NCBI RefSeq assembly: GCF_000315625.1 | Contig: NW_005434510.1 | Coordinates: 30,438 to 94,437, forward strand | DNA length: 64,000 nucleotides | DNA from: Guillardia theta CCMP2712 | Taxonomy: Eukaryota > Cryptophyceae > Pyrenomonadales > Geminigeraceae | Reading direction: 5' to 3' | Shown: positions 57,012 to 64,000 of the stretch, piece by piece | How positions within the stretch are numbered: the first letter of the stretch is position 1 | How the letters are laid out: every line of letters begins with the position of its first letter | Made by a program: the position numbers and the translations under genes | The notes under the pieces: generated by a model | Databases searched by the model: none | The model's input: the letters and a program-made list of their open reading frames with translations, nothing else | What the model was told of the DNA's origin: nothing

Positions 57012-60000
57012 ATGCAGAGTTCTCTTGCAGCGTCCATCCTCCTCCTCCTCCTCCTCCTCGCCTCCAGTTTGCATGAGACCGGAGAAGCTGAACTCACGCG
57101 TGAGAGTCCCCACTCGGCACTCCCGGCATGCACAGCGGCAGGGAGGTGCTGGTTGGCATGCAGGGCAAGGGGAGGAAGAGGGCAGGAGTTCAGCGACGAC
57201 GTCTCCGAGGAGGAGAGGAGGTCAGGATGGGCTCGGCACAGAAGCAGAGCTCCTGACTTGGATGCAGGTATGGAGAAGCAAGGAAGAGGTCGTATGAAGG
57301 ACACCCTCACGAGACGACCCCGCACAAGTTCAAGAGGAATAGGAGGGAGATTCCTTCTCCTGCTGATCCTGCCTTGGATGTCGACGACTGGGGAGCCAAC
57401 GTTAAGAGTGCATGGGGGAAGGAGGAGGAGGAGGAGGAGGAGGAGGGGAAGGAGTGGAGGCAAAGGGAGCGTGTGGAGGAGGTGGCATACAACTGGAGGC
57501 TCCAAGGCAACGAGGAAGGAGCTGGCGATGTGAGAGAGGCGGAGGAGAACATCACAGCAGCGAGCAACGTGACAAGGCAGTGGTCCAGCAAGGCCAGGAT
57601 CAAGGACCCGGAGGTCATGGCAGCGGTGAAGACGGGAGTGAGGACAGGGGAGCTGAAGACGCTGAAGAAGGGGTTCGGATTCATTCGCATGCATCCTGTT
57701 GGGGAGGAGCCCAAGGTAGACATCTTCTTCGAGGTCACCGATCAGAACCTCCACGACCTCAGGGGCCTGCTGGTGGGTCAGAAGGTTCAGTTCATCTTGG
57801 ACTTCGGACCTCACAACCTGCTGCGAGCTTACAGCGTTCAGAAGTTTGTGAATCAGAGTGAAGTCGATCCCATCGCCAACCTGCTGATCGCCCACGACCT
57901 CCCGACGTCGTTTGCGGGGAGATTGCCGCGGCATCTCATGGGTAATGGTGGTGGTGGTGGACTTTGTGGAGGTTTCGATGCTTGAGATGATGGAGATGAT
58001 GAAGAAGACTATTGAGGATGGGGAGGAGGACGAGGACGAGGACGAGAACGAGGACGAGGAGGGGAGAGGGGGGGGGTTGGGTAGCGGAGGAGGAGGAGAG
58101 AGGAAGACGTGACGTCTGCTTTGGAACTTTCTGACTGAAGGTGATGGTGCAGGTCCTTTCGCATGGGACGAGGTCTCAATCATGAACTACGCGTCCAAGA
58201 TGCGGAAGAGGAGGGAGTACGAAAAGAAACATCCCCGTCCCAAGATCGACAAGGAAGGATTTCCTATTCTCGAGCCAGGGATGCAGCGGAAGGGAGGGGC
58301 AGGGCCGGTGGGAGGGATGGAGAAGGGTGCAGATGGAGAGCTGGAGGAGGAGGAGGAGGAGGAGAAAGAGGTTGAGAAACAACCGCGGAAGAAGAAAGCG
58401 AGGAGAAGGAGGAAGAAGAAGCCGAGGAAGAAGAAGAAGACAGCGCGAGAGATCGAGGACGAGATGGGGGAGGAGAGCAATACGTGGATAGAGTTTCTGC
58501 CAGAGATAGAGTATAGAGGAGGCGAACGATGGGAAAGGAGGACAGATGATAAGGGCAGAGCATTCTACATCGACTGGAAGAGTCTCAAGTCGCAGCGGGA
58601 GCCTCCAAGGGGAAGGGAGGGGAAGGGAGAGATGCTGGAGAAGGCAGCGTGGGAGCAGGATGGGGAAGAGGACGAGGAGATTAGGCTTCTTGCAGGGACG
58701 AGAGGATGGGAGGTCGGGGATATAGATTTGCAGCAACAGGAGCGGCAGGAGGAGATGAAGGAGGAGGAGGAGGAGGGAGAGGTGGAGGAGATGGAGCCGA
58801 TTTCCATCAGCTCGGCGGACTGCTGGGACAAGGATGTGGGGGAGATGGACGAGAAGGACCGGGAAAATCAGCTGAAGAGTCTGCTGGCCATGACGATGGA
58901 TGTGGACGCTTTGCGTATCCTCGTTGACGGGAAGTTTGACCGCAAGATGTCAAAGTTGCTGCATAGCAGCGAAGGGGTGAAGGAGTTTGTTAGGAGGATG
59001 CAGGAGGACTGGAAGAAGTTCGACCACCTGGATGGGAGCAAGATGATGAGCAGGCTGTTAGCGATGAGGGCGGAGGAGAGGAGAGGCTGGATAGAACAGT
59101 TTGGCGAGCAACTGCTGGGGTTGACTGAGCAGGACGCAAGAGGGAGCGGGGGGAGTGACGGAGGGCAAGAGGGCGAGGGGAAAGGAACCCCGTTGCTGCA
59201 GCTGCTGACGGGAAGGTCAGCAGGGGAGGAAAGAAAAGTCTCCAAGTTCTTCCAGATCGGAGCTCGATACATCAAGCTCCCTCCTGCGCTGCGGGGGACT
59301 GAGTTCGAGAAGTTGTGGAAGGCGTGTCTAGAGCACTACAACGAGGTCAACGCAATCTGTGCTTCCATCAACGACGGCAGCCTCTCCAACTTCCGTGGCG
59401 AGGACGCTGCGGCCAGCAGCTCGGGGTACTCAGTGGGCAGCAAGAGGGTCCTCAGTGACGGAAAGTGCACCAGCGACGTTCTCACACAACCCCTCCTGCA
59501 ACTCGAAGAGAAGTTGCGAGAGGCCGGGCGAGGGGAGAAGGAGGAGGAGGAGGAGGAGGAGGAGGAGGAGGAGGCCAGGCTGAAGCAGCGGATGGCAGTG
59601 CTGGACATAGTTTGCCCTCAGCTGAACCTCTGGGAGGAGTGCATGAAGCAAGGAGACGACATGATCGCAGACAGTGAGAGCATGAAGAGATTCGTGGCGG
59701 GGACTTTCTCCGGCTCCTCCTCTCCTCTCATCAACGCCCTGGGCGTCATCATCAGAGAGAAGGAGGACAAGGACAAAGAGCCGAAGCAGCAGCAGCAGCA
59801 GCAGGGGAAGGAGGAAGGAGAGGCGGGACAGCAGATGGCAGCGGCTCTAGAGCTCCTTCAGGCTTGCGATGAGAGGACCAGGGCTCGGTTCGAGGTCGCG
59901 CAGCTCCAGCTCGCCTACAGCAACGTCTCCAGCTACGACCCTTGCAAGCTCCTCTTCTGCCTCCTGAGGGCTGAGGTGATCCTTCCCTTCCAACAGCTCG

Positions 60001-61037
60001 ACCTCGCCGAGCTCAACTGGCAGCCCAGCTCTATCTCTGCTGTCCTCCAGCAGAGGATCCAGAGCTCGCTGCTGGGGGCTGGCGTCAGGGTTGTCAGAGT
60101 GCACGGGGAGGAGGGGGAGGAGGGGGCAGAGCTGCTTCTTCACCGCAGGATGTGGAACGCGTCTCAGCATGGCGACTTGCCAACTCTCCAGCAGGCCCTG
60201 GAGAAGGGAGCACATCCCAACTACGTGCGGTCCGACATGCTGGGCTTCTCAGCCCTCCATGCTGCCTGCTCGCAGGGGCACGTCGAGGCTGTCCAACTGC
60301 TGCTGGGGAAGGGAGCGGATCCGAACATGACGGACTTCGAGATGAACAGTCCTCTCTTCCTCTCCTCCTTCTCCGGCAGCTCCTCCTGCATGCAAGCCCT
60401 CCTCCTCGCCGGCGCCTCCCCCGACGTGCCCAACAAGCTCGGCTACTCCCCGCTGCACGTGGCAGCTCAGACTGGCTTCCAGGAGGGGGTCGAGCTCCTG
60501 CTGCGCGCTGGGGGCGACCCCTTCCTCCGGAGCTACGACGGCACCACCGCCCTCGAGCTTGCTGAGCAATCGAACCACTCGGAGATAGTCAAGCTCCTCC
60601 GTCGGGCGTGCGGACGAGGGGGGGAGGAGGAGGCGCCGGTCGTCTTCCACATCCTCCTCAAGCACTCCCGCTCTCGTCGTCTCTCCTCCCCTCGAGACCC
60701 CGCGGGCATCGCCATCCGACAGCGAACTGAAGAAGAGGCGAGGAGGCAGCTGCTGCGAGTGCGAGAGACGTTGATCTCTATCGCACAAAACAAGTCAGGA
60801 GGAGGAGGAGCTGCTGCAGCAGGAGTAGGAGCAGATGTGATGGAGGCGACTTTCAGAGAGTTGGCCGCGAATATGTCGGACTGTCGGAGCTCCGAGCATG
60901 GCGGACTTCTTGGGGAGCTGAGAGGGGAGAGGATAGAAGGGAGCTTTCGACGAGCAGCCCAGGACCTCAGCAAAGGAGAACTTTCCCAGCTCGTGTCCAC
61001 CTCGTCTGGTGTACATCTCATCCTCAGGAAGCGATGA
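57012..61037 (+). CDS. Cold-shock / WW / ankyrin / parvulin fusion protein
   Basis: Three exons (57012-57220, 57268-57941, 58153-61037) give 1,255 aa. Signal peptide at 1-26 (MQSSLAASILLLLLLLASSL). Cold-shock domain about 190-260 (TGELKTLKKGFGFIR, VDIFFEVTDQN). WW-like domain about 415-445 (GERWERRTDDKGRAFYID, SQREPP, with Arg in place of the second Trp). A helical middle follows. Four ankyrin repeats about 960-1095 (FSALHAACSQGHVEAVQLLL, YSPLHVAAQTGFQEGVELLL). A Pin1-type parvulin domain at 1125-1255: HILLKHSRSRR, SDCRSSEHGG, STSSGVHLILRKR, with the Pin1 catalytic His, phosphate-binding Lys-Arg-Arg, Cys, Ser and His all present. WW plus parvulin is the Pin1 layout, here stretched apart by about 680 residues. 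Intron 1 is 47 nt with CTGAC. Both joints keep phase, so one protein is likely. Confidence 0.85.
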
Positions 61038-61507
61038 TGTGTATGTCTGCAACTAATGAAATGTGTGTTGAAAAGGCCAAGTCTGTTATCAGTGTCGGGA
61101 TGGTTGACAACACAATCCTGCACATCCTCGTTGAATCCTCAGACAACCCCTTCGGACCTGTGTTGTTCTTCATTTCATTAGCTTTACAAACTGCACTTTC
61201 CATTCATCTTGCACCAAACGACCTTCATCATGGAATATCCCTCATGTCAACATGCATGCTCTTATTTCTGCCTCGTACTCGTCTATCGCTGCGAGGTGAT
61301 CCATCGGCAACAAAGTTCCTGCAGGCTCATAAAAGCTTGTAGAGGAGGAGGAGGAGGAGGACGGAGGAGGAGGGAGGAGGAAGGAGGAAGGAGGGAGGAG
61401 GGAGGAGGGAGCAGGGAGTACCTTGCGAGAGTTGGCTCGCAGCTACGTTTGGCTTTTGAGGTCTAGAAGGGGATCAGCAGCATCGACAAGCAGGAGGACA
61501 AGTGAAG
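61038..61507. other. Spacer between convergent genes
   Basis: No gene supported. Contains a GGA/AGG-rich tract at 61340-61415. Confidence 0.4.
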
Positions 61508-64000
61508 TTACGTCAGAGCCGTCGAGGGCTGCCAGCCTTGAGTCTTCACCTTCTTCACCAGAACATCCGCTTGTTGCTGCTCCATCGTCACCCGCCGTCA
61601 CCGCTCCTCCCCTCCGTCCCTCTTACCCTCCTCCTCCCCTCTGCTTCTTCTACACTCCCCTCCTGCCTCTTCTGCAACTCTGCTCTCTACGTCTGCCTGC
61701 TTCTCTCCCTGCTTACCCCTCCTCCCTCCACCATTCCCTCCCTCTCTCCTGTTACCAGATCCATCAAGAAGCGGTCGGCAACCTGGTTCGCCATGCGCTG
61801 ACAAGAGACCATCTGTTCGAACCTGTCCTTGGACGCCGCACTGAGGTTGACAGGCTGACGCAGCGTATGCGAGTCTTCATCTTCATTCGTCTGCATGAGC
61901 TCGTAGGAAGCGACGAATGTGTCCTCTATCGACTTTGAGAGCTGCATAACCAGCTTTAGAACTCATCCCCTCTCCCATTATCCTGCTCCTGCTCCTGCTC
62001 CTTGGATGGTTCACACGTATGCCTTTCTTCCCTGATTTGCCGATCTTCCTCCTCCTCACTTATCTCCTCCTCATCTATACCTCCTCCTCTTCCTCCTCTT
62101 CTTCTACTTCTCACTGCTCACCTCCCCCTCTTCCCTCCTCTCCTCTCCTCTCCTCTCCTCTCCTCTCCTCTCCTCTCCCCTCCCCTCCCCTCCCCTCCTC
62201 TCCTCTCCCTCTCCCCTCTTCTCCTCTCCTCTCCTCTCCTCTCCTCTCCTCTACTCTTCCTCCCTCCTTACCTGATAGATTCGATTCTCCATCGCGCGAA
62301 ACCCCTAGCCTACCCCACCCTCAGTGAAACAAATTTCCACCACCACCCACCCTATTTTCAACATACCATGACCTCCCTGAGTACCCCACTTCAATGCCTA
62401 CTACCCCTTCACCAATCCTTGCCCTGACGAAATGGCCCAACAAGGCTCAGTAGAGGAGGAGGAGGAGGAGGAGGATGGAGACTAGGGGAAGGAGGAGGAG
62501 GAGGAGGCACGAACTTCAACGTGGCTGTGGAGACATTCTTTCATTCATGCGCTCGAGCTATGGAAAGAGGTCCTCCGCATGCAGAAGAAACTCGTTCACG
62601 ATGGAGCAGCAGACAGGAGCCTCCATGGTCACCTTGCAGGCAAGTCACCGACTCCATCCTCCTCCTCCCCTCTCTCCCTCACCGTCAGCACGTCATCGGA
62701 CGATCGGAGCATGCACGGGCCGAGCGATACCGCCAACCACCACCTACAATGCTGGAATGAGACTGAGGGGAGCGTTCAGTCGGAGCACTACCTGACCCTC
62801 TGCTGTGCCCTCGCCTTCACTTGCTCCGCTGCCTCTCCGGCTTCACTCTGCTCCTGCCCCATGTCAGCTCCGTCGCCCTGCCCTCGTTCCTCCACCTTGA
62901 CGGGAAGGAAGGCGATTTTGCTGAGGTACCGCAAGAGCCTCCTAGCGGTCACGTAGTGCGATTTGGGCATGCTACAAGGGAGAAAGTCAGCCAGGAGAAG
63001 CACAGGAGAGGAGATATAACGTCTCAACAATGACGTAGAAAGTCTGGATGGGGAAAACACGTTCTCCCTCCTCCTCCTCCTTGCTCCCTTGTGCGCAGAA
63101 CTTGCGATACTCCTCCAAGATGGCAGCGCTGACGTTGTAGGGGAAGAGAGGCTGGGGGAGGAGGAAGAGGTACTCCTTCAGGAGGGCGAAGTGAACCAAG
63201 ATGTTGTCCGAGGGGATCTTGGCAGCGGGAGCATCGTCCAGCAGCTGCTTGCTGACTTCGATCTGTTCTCTGATGTCCTGGTAGCCATTGCTCGGGGCGA
63301 TGAGCATGTCCAGATCCGAAGCCTTCTTCTTGGCGCCCATCCCGTCCGCAAGGTGGAGGACGAGAGGAGGATGCGAGTGCTGGTGCCCTGGGAGACCGCT
63401 GCCGTGCCTTTCCCCCGGAAGGTCGAGGGAGGAGGCCAGCTCTGCTAGGATGTTCTCGAGGACGATGGGGGATCGCTCCTCCCTGCGGTGAGAGGATGTA
63501 AGGAGGGAAGGCGTGCGAGGAAGGAGGGGGCGCGTTACCTCAGTCCTCCACATGACGCTATCACTTCCATCTCCCTCCTGACCACAACCTGGGGCCGTTA
63601 GTTCACCACGGGGTCTAGAGTGGCGCACATTGACATGTAACAGTTGAAGGTAAGATGTAAAGGTAACAGTGAAATGTAGTAAACAACAGAGCGTGTGACG
63701 TGATGCGATGTGATGTACAAGGACAAGTGACAAGTGGAGGGGAGCGGAAGGGAGGAGGGGGAAGAGGAAGGGAGGCAGTGGGTTCCTTACCTGGAGGGCA
63801 ACTCCGAAGGAGGCGATAGGGTGTTGTAGCATCTTGTAGAAATGAACTGACGACTGCTTGGCCGCCTGACCTGCCGTAGGGGCGAGTGACGGGGCTGGTG
63901 ATACAGCAGGTTATGAGTCCTCTCCTACCAAAGTCTCCGATCTCCTTGAGCAGCCTCGTTCTCACCGTCTGCCGCCAGACTGCGTTCCTCTCCCCCGCCT
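61508..64000 (-). CDS. RhoGAP-like protein, 5' end beyond the window
   Basis: Stimulates GTP hydrolysis by Rho-type GTPases if functional. On the minus strand from the right edge: SSVHFYKMLQHPIASFGVAL (exon ending near 63792), VVVRREMEVIASCGGLR (about 63587-63540), EERSPIVLENILAELASSLD...DIREQIEVSKQLLDD...LVHFALLKEYLFLLPQPLFP (63485-63060), DFLPCSMPKSHYVTARRLLR then YLSKIAFLPVKVEE (about 62990-62880), KVTMEAPVCCSIVNEFLLHA (about 62640-62565) and a last helical region SIEDTFVASYELMQTNEDED (61947-61760) to a probable end at 61508. The layout (FGV.L, P.VL...I..L, LLKEYL..LP.PL, L..L..HL-like) is RhoGAP, but no clear catalytic arginine finger (GxxRxSG) is visible, so it may be a degenerate or adaptor domain. 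Exon ends are approximate. Confidence 0.6.
62120..62262. repeat. (CTCTC)n / (CCCTC)n tract in an intron
   Basis: A long pyrimidine repeat in a RhoGAP-like gene intron, followed at 62300-62420 by C-rich words (CTACCCCACCC, GTACCCCAC, CTACCCC). Confidence 0.85.

Overview
This is a eukaryotic nuclear window. Its genes are broken by GT-AG introns, often only 37-50 nt long and often carrying CTGAC a few bases before the acceptor. Several N-termini (26171, 29142, 35523, 57012) look like a signal peptide followed by a plastid transit peptide, some with Phe just after the presumed cleavage point, and a twin-arginine lumen signal is present. That suggests an alga with a secondary, ER-bounded plastid. 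A cryptophyte such as Guillardia theta is my best guess (inference). A MAK/ICK-type ciliary kinase implies a flagellate.

Layout. 0-5.7 kb: PX-domain protein, a minisatellite, ZIP metal transporter and a small secreted protein. 6-11 kb: CDH1/FZR APC/C activator and an Atg22-like transporter. 11.4-15 kb: a poly-Gln/Tudor-like/FAM98 reading chain that runs into a 100-N gap. 15.4-24.7 kb: lariat debranching enzyme DBR1, an uncharacterised Ser-rich protein, PP2C phosphatase and E2F. 26-31 kb: a thylakoid-lumen candidate, a small unknown gene and a plastid-targeted ankyrin protein. 31-37 kb: RFT1 and a 2OG-Fe(II) oxygenase. 37.7-40.6 kb: a non-coding-looking array of about 20 degenerate modules with splice-signal-like motifs. 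40.9-43.9 kb: a single-exon kinase-PARP fusion. 45.7-55.1 kb: MAK/ICK kinase and a very large acidic C2 protein, convergent. 55.6-64 kb: a Cys-rich secreted protein, a cold-shock/WW/ankyrin/parvulin fusion and a RhoGAP-like gene cut by the right edge.

There is no operon logic. Neighbours are independent genes, often convergent with 40-70 bp between stop codons. Cell-cycle control (CDH1, E2F), RNA processing (DBR1, FAM98-like), membrane traffic and glycosylation (PX, RFT1), transport and signalling are mixed.

The most unusual items are the 37.7-40.6 kb array, the two multidomain fusions (kinase-PARP; CSD-WW-Ank-parvulin), the Tudor-FAM98 chain, and a family of strongly GC-rich islands that mostly sit directly beyond stop codons. 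Exon joints were worked out by hand from reading frame and splice motifs; coordinates of exon ends may be off by 1-3 bases.
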